A DNA stretch of 64,000 nucleotides, from contig CAMXCT020000462.1 in NCBI GenBank assembly GCA_947184155.2, positions 62,001 through 126,000 on the forward strand, in the 5' to 3' direction. Shown piece after piece: positions 13,281 to 24,198 of this stretch (positions are counted from its first letter, which is position 1; each line of letters starts with the position of its first letter). Source of the DNA: Cladocopium goreaui (Eukaryota > Sar > Dinophyceae > Suessiales > Symbiodiniaceae). The notes beneath the pieces are model-generated. The model did not search any database and was not told where the DNA came from. It was given only the letters and a program-made list of their open reading frames with translations. The position numbers and the translations under genes are program-made.

Positions 13281-13449
13281 CATCGCAGTGAGGGCGTGAA
13301 AGTTACTGAATGAGGACCTGCTTCAGAAATAAGTATATTCCTTAGGTTTTTTGGAATATATTTGTTGGAATAGACGTTTTTTGGGGAGCAAGTGAGTTCC
13401 CGAAAGCTCCTGCGAAGGGTTTTTCCTAAAGAACTGCTGCCGATTTCAA

Positions 13450-14135
13450 CTTGTTACTTCGTGTAAAGGCGCCTCTGTGCAAAGACTTCTCTGTGTAAAA
13501 GCTTTTGTGTGTAAAAGTAAGATTCTCTGTGTAAAGACTTCTTTGTGTGAAAGCTTCTTTGTGTGAAAGCCCGTCTGTGTAAAGATTTCTCTGTGTGTAA
13601 AAGCTTCCGTGTGTAAACACTCTCTGTGTAAAGGCTTCTCTGTGTAAAAGTTTCTGTGTGTAAACGCGTCTGTGTGTTAAAGCTCTCTGTGTAAAGACTC
13701 CTTTGTGTAACAGCTTTTGTGTGTAAAAGCTCCAAGACGTTTGTGTGAAAAAGCTCCGCAGAGGAAAGACTTCTCTGTGGAAAACCTTCTGTGTGTAAAA
13801 AGATACTCTGTGTAAAGGCTTCTCTGTGTAAAAGCCCCTGCGTGTGTAAAAGCTTGCTGTGTGTAAACGCTTTGGTGTGTAAACGCTCCTCTGTGTAAAG
13901 GCTTCTCTGTGTAAAAGCTTCTGTGTGCAAACGCGTCTGTGTGTAAAAAGTCCTCTGTGTAAAGACTTCTTCGTGTAAAAACTTCTGTGAGTAAAAGCTC
14001 CTGGACGTTGGTCTGCAAAAGCACCTTAGAGTAAAGACTTCTCTGTGTAAAACCTTCTGTATGTAAAAAGCTCCTTTGTAAAGACTTCTCTGTGTAAAAG
14101 CCCCTGCGTGTGTGGGTAAAAGCTTCTGTGCGTCT
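13450..14135. repeat. ~0.7-kb array of TCTGTGTAAAAGCTTC-type units
   Basis: Dozens of diverged units of about 16-20 bp with the core TCTGTGTAAA(A/G)GC, in one orientation. On the minus strand they read as Phe-Tyr-Thr-Gln/Glu-rich peptides in several frames, a by-product of the repeat. The array sits exactly between the two copies of the palindrome-rich unit. Confidence 0.9.
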
Positions 14136-14273
14136 CCTCCCTCCAGCTTTCTTTCGGGTCACGCTGTCGTCCAGTTTCAATCTGCAACGTTGTTTCTTGT
14201 GGAAGAGTGCAAAATAATGCAAAGAACATGTGAAAGCATCGCGTGTTTAAAAATTGAACATAAACAGCGCACA

Positions 14274-15140
14274 AAGTGCTGTAATTTACAGCATATTGCG
14301 CTGTCAGCTGGCAAGAACCCGCGTAAATACCACAGTTTTAGTCCCCCAAAGTGGCTAAAACACTGTTATTTACAGGGTTTCGTTCACGTCACGATCTTCG
14401 ATTTTTTGGGAAACGCGTAAATACCAGCGTTTTTTGCGTTCATCAAGGCAAAAAATCGGTTCAAAAAGTGCAAAAAATACTGTAATTTACAGGGGTTTGG
14501 CGCCGTCACGGGCAAAAAACTGTGTAAATACCAGCGTTTCAGCGTCCAAAAGTGGCTAAAACACTGCTATTTACAGTGTTTCGTGCCTTCCACGTTTTCT
14601 TGAAATTGCAAAAACAGTGTAAATACCATCATTTTTTGCGATAAACTTGCCAAAAATGCTGTAATTTACAGTGTTTTTTGGCTTGGCTTTCAAAAACACT
14701 GGTATTTGTAGTGTTTTGTGCATCTCGGGTCAAAAAAGTATTGGTATTTACAGCATTTTCTGCGTTTTTGCATTGCTCCCGCAAAAGACGTTAAAACGCA
14801 AAAATGCTGTAATTTACAGCATTGTGCCCATTTCGAAAAGCTGAAAATCGTCCGAAAAATGTGTCAAAACGACACTTTTTTTCGATTTTAGATACCCTCA
14901 AAACGGGGGGGGGGCGGGATTTTGCTCTTGGAGACGCTTATGAGCGACCCGGATTCCGGCCAAAAAGCTTTCCCCCACCCTCCTGAAGGATTTTTGGTGT
15001 TTTTCGGGGCCCGGCGTCGGAGGGTCGGCGGCTTGGGGCGCGCCTCACCTTAGAGCTCTAGTCGCTCTGGGACGCTCGTAGGGCAAGCCACTCGTGGGGA
15101 GCCGGCGGAGCCGAATTTAAGGGCTGCCGCCCCTGCCGCC
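14274..15140 (+). repeat. palindrome-rich unit, copy 2
   Basis: A direct duplicate of 12436-13280, close to 90 percent identical by eye in its first 550 bp and more diverged in the GC-rich tail, which includes a G8 run at 14907 and GGGTCGGCGG near 15023. Confidence 0.8.
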
Positions 15141-15336
15141 GACCCCGGTGTGTACACCTATGTGCCACAACTTGAATGTAGTCGGCCTCATTTTCTTGTC
15201 CGAGATGAACTCAGAGTGTGTTGCGTAGATAACTTCACAGGTTGAGGTGTGTTTCGTAGCATTCCCTATGAACAGTATTGGTGCACAGTTCAAGTTCTTG
15301 TATAGGAGGGTGTGGTTTCAACTCTAAAGGGCACTT

Positions 15337-15406
15337 GCTGTTGTTGTTGTTGTTGTTGTTGCTGGTGGTGGTGGTGGTGGTGGTGGTGTTGGTGTTGGTG
15401 TTGGTG
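15337..15406. repeat. (TTG)n(TGG)n tract
   Basis: A TTG run, a GGT run, then GGTGTT units, leading directly into the first copy of the 191-bp array. Confidence 0.9.
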
Positions 15407-16646
15407 CCTCTGAAGGACGGAGAAGTCCCAAAATTGCACCCCGAAAATGCCTAACGTAACTTCTGAAACCCATAGAAAATGATGCTTTTGGCTCCTTTTT
15501 CCTCTTGCTGCTGCTATGAATTTTGGCTACCTTTTCCTCCTGCTACTGCAGAGGCTTTTGCTGCTGCTGCGGCTGGTCCCCCGATGGAAAAACACCATGG
15601 AAAAAATCACCTCCCGGCAGGGAAACACCATACCTCTGAAGGACGGAGAAGCCCCAAAATTGCACCCCGAAAATGCCTAACGTAACTTCTGAAACCCATA
15701 GAAAATGATGCTTTTGGCTCCTTTTTCCTCTTGCTGCTGCTATGAATTTTGGCTACCTTTACATCCGGTCCCCAAATGGGAAAACACCATGGAAAAAATC
15801 ACCTCCCGGGGGAAACACCATGCCTCTGAAGGACGGAGAAGCCCCAAAATTGCACCCCGAAAATGCCTAACGTAACTTCTGAAACCCATAGAAAATGATG
15901 CTTTTGATTCCTTTTTCCTCTTGCTGTTGCTATGAATTTTAGCTACCTTTACATCCGGTCCCCAAATGGGAAAACACCCTGGAAAAAATAACTTCGACAG
16001 ATTCTGTTGCCTGCGGCTGCTAGCAGTAAAACAGCTTCGAAAAAATCACCTCCCGGGGGCGAAACACCATGCCTCTGAAGGACGGAGAAGCCCCAAAATT
16101 GCACCCCGAAAATGCCTAACGTAACTTCTGAAACCCATAGAAAATGATGCTTTTGGCTCCTTTTTCCTCTTGCTGCTGCTATGAATTTTGGCTACCTTTT
16201 CCTCCTGCTACTGCAGAGGCTTTTGCTGCTGCTGCGGCTGGTCCCCCGATGGAAAAACACCATGGAAAAAATCACCTCCCGGCAGGGAAACACCATACCT
16301 CTGAAGGACGGAGAAGCCCCAAAATTGCACCCCGAAAATGCCTAAGTAACTTCTGAAACCCATAGAAAATGATGCTTTTGGCTTCTTTTTCCTCTTGCTG
16401 CTGATATGAAATTTAGCTACCTTTACATCCGGTCCCCAAATGGGAAAACACCATGGAAAAAATCACCTCCCGGGGGCGAAACACCATACCTCTGAAGGAC
16501 GGAGAAGCCCCAAAATTGCACCCCGAAAATGCCTAAGTAACTTCTGAAACTCATAGAAAATGCTGCTTTGCTGCTTTTGGTTTCTTTTTCTTCTTGCTGC
16601 TGCTATGAATTTTGGCTACCTGTTCCTCCTGCTGCTGCAGAGGCTT

Positions 16647-16685
<39 letters not shown>

Positions 16686-17840
16686 CCTAGATGGGAAAAC
16701 ACCATGGCAACTACAGAGGCTTTTGCTGCTGCTGCGGCTGGTCCCCGGATGGAAAAACACCATGGAAAAAATCACTTCCCGGCAAGGAAACACCATACCT
16801 CTGAAGGACGGAGAAGCCCCAAAATTGCACCCCGAAAATGCCTAAATAATTTCTGAAACCCATAGAAAATGATGCTTTTGGCTCCTTTTTCCTCTTGCTG
16901 CTGCTATGAATTTTAGCTGCCTTTACATCCGGTCCCCAAATAGGAAAACACCATGGAAAAAATCACCTCCCGGGGGCGAAACACCATGCCTCTGAAGGAC
17001 GGAGAAGCCCCAAAATTGCACCCCGAAAATGCCTAACGTAACTTCTGAAACCCATAGAAAATGATGCTTTTGGCTCCTTTTTCCTCTTGCTGCTGCCATG
17101 AATTTTAGCTACCTTTACATCCGGTCCCCAAATAAGAAAACAGCATGGAAAAAATCACCTCCCGGGCGCGAAACACCATGCCTCTGAAGGACGGAGAAGC
17201 CCCAAAATTGCACCCCGAAAATGCCTAACGTAACTTCTGAAACCCATAGAAAATGATGCTTTTGGCTCCTTTTTCCTCTTGCTGCTGCTATGAATTTTAG
17301 CTACCTTTACATCCGGTCCCCAAATAGGAAAACACCATGGAAAAAATCACCTCCCGGGGGCGAAACACCATGCCTCTGAAGGACGGAGAAGCCCCAAAAT
17401 TGCACCCCGAAAATGCCTAACGTAACTTCTGAAACCCATAGAAAATGATGCTTTTGGCTCCTTTTTCCTCTTGCTGCTGCTATGAATTTTAGCTACCTTT
17501 ACATCCGGTCCCCAAATAGGAAAACACCATGGAAAAAATCACCTCCCGGGGGCGAAACACCATGCCTCTGAAGGACGGAGAAGCCCCAAAATTGCACCCC
17601 GAAAATGCCTAACGTAACTTCTGAAACCCATAGAAAATGATGCTTTTGGCTCCTTTTTCCTCTTGCTGCTGCTACGAATTTTAGCTACCTTTACATCCGG
17701 TCCCCAAATAGGAAAACACCATGGAAAAAATCACCTCCCGGGGCGAAACACCATGCCTCTGAAGGACGGAGAAGCCCCAAAATTGCACCCCGAAAATGCC
17801 TAACGTAACTTCTGAAACCCATAGAAAATGATGCTTTTGG
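15407..17840 (+). repeat. 12-copy ~191-bp tandem array
   Basis: The start of the unit, CCTCTGAAGGACGGAGAAGC, occurs at 15407 (with one variant base pair), 15633, 15823, 16072, 16298, 16489, 16798, 16989, 17181, 17373, 17565 and 17756. Most spacings are 190-192 bp. Longer spacings (226, 249, 226, 309) come from extra CTG/TGC-rich inserts and, in one copy, an unrelated 50-bp piece. Each unit contains TTGCTGCTGCTATGAATTTT, ACATCCGGTCCCCAAATRGG and a CACCATGG. Peptides of about 70 residues are open in single units, but they end at each repeat and match nothing known. The last five copies are nearly identical, implying recent homogenisation. Confidence 0.95.
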
Positions 17841-17895
17841 CCTTTTTTTCCTCTTGCTGCTGTTCTTGCTGCTCCTCCTATTCAAAAGACATCCC

Positions 17896-17932
17896 CCGTT
17901 GTTGTTGTTGTTGTTGTTGTTGTTGCTGTTGT

Positions 17933-17991
<59 letters not shown>

Positions 17992-18036
17992 TTGTTGTTG
18001 TTGTTGTTATTGTTGTTGTTGTTGGTGGTGGTCCCG
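17896..18036. repeat. (TTG/CTG)n trinucleotide tract
   Basis: About 45 TTG or CTG triplets in a mixed pattern, ending TGGTGGTGG. It extends out of the last unit of the 191-bp array. Confidence 0.95.
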
Positions 18037-18117
18037 GACGAGAAAACACCATGGCACAAAGTGATTGCATAGCGCAGGGTCCGCGGGCGTCACGCCAAAA
18101 GTCGCCGGAGAAGAAAC

Positions 18118-18119
18118 CC

Positions 18120-18166
<47 letters not shown>

Positions 18167-18246
18167 ATAGTAGTAGTAGTAGTAGTCGTCGTCGTCGTCG
18201 TAATCGTAGTCGTAGTCGTAGTCGTAGTCGTAGTCGTCGTAGTCGT

Positions 18247-18278
<32 letters not shown>

Positions 18279-18312
18279 TAGTAGTAGTAGTAGTAGTTGC
18301 TGCTGCGGCGCC
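18118..18312. repeat. (AGT/CGT)n trinucleotide tract
   Basis: About 60 triplets: AGT runs, a CGT run, then alternating CGTAGT, and AGT again. It gives poly-Val, poly-Tyr/Asp or poly-Thr frames that are not genes. Confidence 0.95.
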
Positions 18313-18361
18313 GGCTGCGGTAGTAGTCCGAAACAAGAGTCAAAAGTATTATTCCCTGGCG

Positions 18362-18473
18362 CGCTCCCCCTTGCGTCTGCCGGGGTCGGCGGATTATTAT
18401 TCTTTCCTGGCAGCTGTGTCATAAACTCTTTTTCCCTTACGCACTCCCCCTTGCGTCTGCCGGGGTCGGCGGA
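18362..18473. repeat. 32-bp direct repeat ending in GGGTCGGCGGA
   Basis: TGCGTCTGCCGGGGTCGGCG, preceded by CTCCCCC, occurs twice (18362-18393 and 18442-18473), about 80 bp apart. Confidence 0.85.
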
Positions 18474-18831
18474 TATGGTCCACATTTGAGAGAACTCTGT
18501 GTGATTGGTTTCATGTTTAGACGATTTTTTGAAGGCTATACAGATCAAAGTCAATCAGAATGTTGCTTTGGAATGCTTTAAAACAGTCTAGAAGCTGGAC
18601 GATGCTGGCGTGATATGGTGGGACATAGAACATGAATGATGCCAGAGGCAGCTCTGTTGACCTTCCATTTCAGAATGTCAGCAAAGACGACTTCATCACC
18701 CAAGCAGAGTTCGTGCATGTTTTTGATCACACCCAGATTCTTCCAGATTATTGTGTTGGAAACACATGAGTCACCTTCCCATGGAACGCAATTCTGGAAA
18801 ATATGATAAAATATGAACTTTCAGACGTCAG
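18474..18831. other. non-coding, nothing recognised
   Basis: No supported gene or repeat. It would be the 3' flank of the minus-strand fragment that follows. Confidence 0.4.
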
Positions 18832-19175
18832 ACTTCCATTCTCTCTGACCCAAAGTGGTCGTTGACCCGAAGCGTCTGTTTCAGCCCCTGCAAAGTCCAG
18901 CAACTACACCCCAGTGATGCAGGTGCTTTGAGCGCAAAGAGCCTGAGCAAGTTGTTAAGCGACGGCAAAGCACTTCCAGCATAGGAAAGTTGTCTCATGA
19001 GGCCAGGGGCATAGCGCCTGGGGATCTTCGACCAAGCACCAAGTCCATGCAGAATGTCAAGGATTGATGATGCATATTTTGATGCATATCTTTGCGCTGT
19101 TTCCAGTGACCAGGCATTGTTAGCACCTGCGAGGGAGCTGCGGCGAATGTCACTGGCACCGCCAGTGGATGCAGA
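18832..19175 (-). pseudogene. minus-strand coding fragment, unrecognised
   Basis: On the minus strand one frame is open for about 340 nt and ends in TGA. It has ordinary protein composition, with segments such as STGGASDIRRSSLAGANNAW and LDILHGLGAWSKIPRRYAPG. The upstream edge (minus strand) is a possible AG splice acceptor. I recognise no family. Nearby minus-strand pieces at 19250-19540, 19990-20080 (DHAFTNFSHGSARESAVKKG), 20440-20500 (LAQLQKMLMYKTEFIALEEV) and 20560-20760 (SDLVMLLEITALKVTGAFAG) could be other exons of the same gene or shards of it. Adjacent pieces change frame without clear splice sites, so a decayed gene is as likely as a live one. Confidence 0.4.
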
Positions 19176-21106
19176 GAAGCTGGGGTCTCAATGGCAAGAT
19201 AGTGCCGTACAGATCCGTACAGGTCGTATGTTCAATCGAAGTCCCATCCCTCCCGTGGACTGAGCTGAAACTGCTTGTTGGATGCTGGCAGCGACAGGGC
19301 TCAAAAGGAGCTTGAAGAGACGAAGAATCTTCTTGAGAAATGTCTGGGAACTTGGGCGAGTATGGGACTGTGATGTCAAACATTTTGTCAGATGGTGAAC
19401 CTGGTGAACTGGGCCTTTTTGGATTTGCCTTGTTGTCTCAGCTCTGTCCTGTTTCCCGGAACACCAAGCAGCTTTGCAGAAGGTTGCAAGGCTCACGAGT
19501 AGCCGTTCCATGGTAGACCATGCTACGCCCAACTGTGCTCTGCTACACCCTTTCCAGGTATGTCTGACCTAGCAGATCAGAAAAAGTATGATCAGATGCT
19601 TGAGAAGTTCAGGCCTGACGGAAGGGGAGAAGCCAGAAGAAAGTCTCGGACTCCAATTTGGTCCTTGTTTGTTCAATAAAAATCTTCACAGCAACGCACT
19701 CGTTCTGTTCCAGTTGAAATCTAAAGCAATGAGAAGAAGTGCATCGTGCACTGCTGGTAAATAATGCTGCAGTGACCTATGGGAAGGATAAGTATCCCCA
19801 GCACCCACACAAACACACACACACACAGCGCAAAATCATGCAATGTCGTACTGACCAGTACACAGGTGTTTGGAAAATGTGTTTGGAAAATCAGGAGAAT
19901 CAGTCTACCGGTCTACCGGTCACGCTTTCATCCTGCAGACTTGCTTCTTTGGCCTGCGAGTTGAGGCCCTTTTTGACAGCGCTCTCACGGGCAGAACCAT
20001 GGCTGAAATTGGTGAAAGCGTGGTCACCTTGAGGCCCACAAAATAGATAGCAATTCATAGAAAAAAAGATATACTGATATACTTTGGTAGATTGATGAGT
20101 GGGGCCCGTGGACATTCACAGCCTGGCCCCCTGGGTGCGGGAAGATTCTTCCATTGTTTAATGCGAAAACCAACAGAGGTTTCCTGTGACACCTGTGTAG
20201 CAGACAGTGTAGCACCATGTAGCAGTGGCACTTGTGGTAGATTGTAGCACCATGTTGCACTCCCTTGCAGGTGGCAACGGTGGCAACCATCCCGGATGTC
20301 ACCCCCTTATCCTATTTATCCTCGACTCCCAAGGAACAACTCCTCCGCCGTGAGCAGCCTGAAACGCTGCTGGGCTTCTTGGAACCTAAGGCCGAAATGG
20401 ATCCGAAAGGATCCGAAAGGATCAGCTGGTCACAGAAACTTCTTCCAGCGCGATGAATTCTGTTTTGTACATCAGCATTTTCTGAAGCTGTGCAAGAAAA
20501 AACATCTGTATGATCCTATATGATCCTAAAGTCCAATGCCATCCAAGCTGACCAGGGAAGAATTTTGACGTTCCTGCTGGAGCTTCACCAGCAAAAGCGC
20601 CAGTGACCTTAAGGGCAGTGATTTCAAGGAGCATCACAAGGTCAGATGTGTTACTTCTGAAACCCATGGCAACTTTTGACAGCTTTCGTCACTTTCATCT
20701 CCAAACGTTGTCAGTTCTAGGATGTTCCAGGGCTCCAAAGGGTTGCTGCGAGGTACCGGCGCCAGACGCACTGCTCACTGAATGTGCTCTTGCAGCACCC
20801 TTCTCAGGAAGTTAGCACGATATGTTGTGCTTGATATTGCCCTGTATTGCACCTAAAGCATGTCAGATCGCTGAAATTCAGCTCTGCTTTACAGGTGTGA
20901 TTCGTGGCTGGACGTGTATCACCGTGAAGGCCTTCTGGCCAGAACGCCTCAGGAGCTAAGCTCGTGCCTAGAAATGGGTTCCCAATGGCTCAAGTACCGG
21001 AAAAGTATCCAAAGATAAGAAAGATACCGTAGGATGCTGTAGGTATCCATAAGACAGGTCATAAGTCATAAGTCACTGATGAATTCGTATCATACTTTCA
21101 AGCCAA

Positions 21107-21898
21107 GTGAATCTCCCACCGGGGAGTCGACCAGTACAGGAGCTGCTGCTGGCGCTGCCCATGTTGCAACGTCGCCGGGTGTCGAAGATTCCGGAACCTG
21201 ATTTGCTCAAGGTTGTGGAGGCGGGTCTCACAGTGGGGAGCCTGGTTGGATCATGTTGGATCCTGGATTGGGCGTTGGGCACCAGGCTCCATCGCCACCG
21301 TTGATCTCCCCGACGTGTGGGAGCTGAGTCACAAAGTTCACATGGTGAGACAAGGCGTTTGATTTGATGGCATCCTGGTGTGGGTTGAAGATGATGCCAG
21401 AGTGTGGCAAGTTTGGGCACACTGAGGCGTCGCGCCGCCGTGGAGGCAGATGCCAAAGTCATGCGGGAGAAGCGTCTGCGAAGGTGTGGCATCAAGTTGA
21501 TTGGTTTTGCACTGAAGAGACCCGCTATCTATCCCCAAGCATTTGTGTGACAGGGCAACTAGAAGGCCAGAGGAGTCGCTGGAAGATCTACTGATTAAGA
21601 GCAGGGATCAAGCAGAGGCCTGGCATTTCCACAGGGATGGACTTTTTCCATACCTTTTTAAGCGGATGGCTGGGCAGTACTTTGCCAGATATGACCAAGA
21701 AATACCAAGAACATCCAAGGTTCTAAGAACATCACCGTGAAAGTTGGACAGAAAGGTGTGAAAGCCACACTTTGGATATGCTGGAGGCGTTGGACTATGC
21801 CGCCGGTGGAGACTCTGATGAGGCGCGAGAGACGGGGATATTGAAAGAGACAGAGAGGCCATCAAAAGCACCCACCGACCCCCAACACCGTGTTTGAT
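21107..21898 (+). pseudogene. probable decayed retrogene, unrecognised
   Basis: Four + strand blocks with protein-like composition follow each other in different frames: 21107-21300 (RVSKIPEPDLLKVVEAGLTV), 21420-21549 (AAVEADAKVMREKRLRRCGI, ending in TGA), 21549-21710 (PEESLEDLLIKSRDQAEAWH) and 21779-21898 (MLEALDYAAGGDSDEARETG, ending in TGA). The frame breaks lack obvious splice sites, suggesting frameshifts in one original coding sequence. About 110 bp upstream (20982-20994) is CCAATGGCTCAAG, close to the 3' end of the dinoflagellate spliced leader. That fits a retroposed mRNA copy, but the match is short. Family unknown. Confidence 0.35.
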
Positions 21899-24198
21899 AC
21901 TATACTGTACTTACTGTACTGATATGTACTGATACTATCCAATACTACCCAGCTGAACTAGGCCGAAGCCAGATGAAGCCAGTAGATTTGGGGGTTTGGT
22001 GTGCCTGGCTGCCTGGCAGGTTCAGGTGGCTTTTGAGACTTTCCACCGTGCCGTCGCGGACCCAGTGGAAGCAAGGCCTCGATGTCTCAGTCCATCACTG
22101 ACGGCCTTGGGATGTAAACGTCGGCAACCACTGGCTTGTTTGCCGACCCTTGGAGTCAGGGTCACGTGACGACGTTCCAAAAGTGCCTCTAGGGAACGGA
22201 GTTCAACATGCAGTCCTAGGGATTCCTAGGGCACCTGGTGATTGGAGACATCTCGGGAGGCTGACGGTGTCCTTAAGCCTTATAAGCCTTTATTAACAAG
22301 GATTCTACCAGTAATGACTTAAGACTTAAGACCGAAGTTGCTCACATTCTGAAGTAAGATCAGGAATCTTGAGTGTAACACCACTGCAGGGAACAGCAAG
22401 CAACAAGACGAATCTGTCAAGACATGTTAATTCTTCGTGCTCATCTTCTTCTCATCTCATCCTCCCATCTCACCCCTGAGGTGCGGCAAGCATTTGAAAA
22501 GAAGGCAGCTGCAAAGGCACCCTGCACAAAACAAAATGACCAAAGTGACCAAAGTTTAGGAAAAAGCTTTGAAAGAACAAGGAAGAAGCAGAGATGATAG
22601 AGGAGTCTATCACTCCTTTTTACTCCGAAGGTTCTCAGGTCATTGTCATGGCATTTGCCAGACTATGATCTTGGACCGTTTGAAACAATGTACTGGGTCA
22701 GGGTGGTAACTTGTGCCGCGGTTGTCTTCTTGTGCCGCAAACGGTGTGCCGTTGGGAAGTCCATGATATACATGTCATTCTTACTGGATGAATCAGTTGT
22801 TTGTGGCATTGATTTTTCTAACACTTTGCAGGGGCACGCATGTTTTTGAGACATATTCTCTTTGAGATAGAAACTCATGGGGATGGTTTCTCAATAGCTT
22901 GACTCACACAGAAGAGAGAACAGTAGAAGAGTAGAGTAGAAGAGTAGAAGAGTAGAGTCGAGAAGAGAATCGAAGATATTGAAGAGTAGAAGTGATTAGA
23001 GAGGCGTAGAGCAGAGAAGGGAAGAGTAGAAAAGATCCCTGCTGCCTTGCCCTGCTGCCTTGCCTTGCAAAATCCCCATCTCGTACAGATCTCGTCAAGA
23101 CCTCGTACGGATCTCGTAAAAATCACGCTGTCAAGCGGTACCTTGAATATCTCAGTGCCATTGTGCTGTACTGTTCAGTGCTGGAATGTTCCTGGTGTGC
23201 CACTGGGAAAAGCCTTTTGTGAGTATATTTTCCCAGGGTAGGAATGAGAGTCCGCCAATGAGAATGACATGTAGAACTCCTGGTCTTCTAGAGGTCAAGT
23301 TGATGGTGTGCCATGCGGTTTACAGCGCTTTGTGTCAGGTCTAAGACAGATAAAAAAACGGTCCAAAGCGTTGCAGTCTGCATAGGAATTTCATGAACAC
23401 AATGTGCACATATATGGATAGGTGTCGGTGTGCCGTGGTGATTTGGCTATGGCACAAGTTCTTTAGGTTGTGGGGTAAGCTGTGTGCCATGTGGTGGGGT
23501 AAGATTATGATTGTGGCGTAAGTTACCACCCGTACTCGTATTATAATATAGCTTGAATAGACAATGCTGGACATTTTGAATTATTTCAAATCAGAATGTG
23601 TGCGGGTCGAGTGTTACCACTGTGCTGTAAAAGAGGGACTTTAGCCTCAGCTGTTTTGAACACATTTCAGCACATGTCTTCGAAAAAACCTTGCTGCTCC
23701 ATGGCAGTGAGCTGGCACGCAGGGCCGTTTGAGTTTGGAAGGTTTCGAACCCAAACCGCACCTTGGCCAAATTCACAAACAGCACCGGTAATTGAGGGAG
23801 CGAAGGAATGATTTCCTGCAGGAGTGACCTAAATATGGAAGTCAATCTTTTCATTCCAATTGTAGAACTGAAGTGGGCGTTGTTTGCACATGTTGCTTTA
23901 ATGACCCGATTTCTGACGTTGAGATGGCAGTGGTGAGATGTAGTGAGATAGCTTAGTGGCTTAGTAGTGCACCTTTCAGCAAGGCAAATGGCTGCCTTCC
24001 TAGTCGACGTGGGTGTTTGGTTCTCAGCTGACCCGATCTAGGCAGATCCAGGCAGATCCAGTGTCCAGATTTTTTCGAGGTGAAGCGGAAGGCTTGGAGA
24101 TCACGAGTCTTCTATGTGCAGGGCCCCCAACTGGTCCTGTTGCCCTGGCGAACATTGGCGAACATTCACCCTGACCCAGTCCAGTCATTTTCATCGAT
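21899..24198. other. no supported gene; remnants and a GAAGAGTA repeat
   Basis: 22900-23035 is purine-rich with repeated AGAGTAGAAG. Two stretches (22690-22760 and 23300-23530) share TGTGCCR-type wording. Frames open at 22643 and 23590 have no recognisable domain. The last part would be the 5' flank of the ATP-grasp gene. Confidence 0.4.

Noticed and set aside
15479-16856. Repeated ~70-residue frames starting MMLLAPFSSCCCYEFW
   Set aside because: Each is confined to one unit of the 191-bp array and begins within the repeat. No family and no codon-level constraint are visible.
17691-18424. Long poly-Cys, poly-Leu, poly-Val, poly-Asn and poly-Thr frames
   Set aside because: They are translations of TTG/CTG and AGT/CGT triplet tracts on both strands, without flanking conserved domains.
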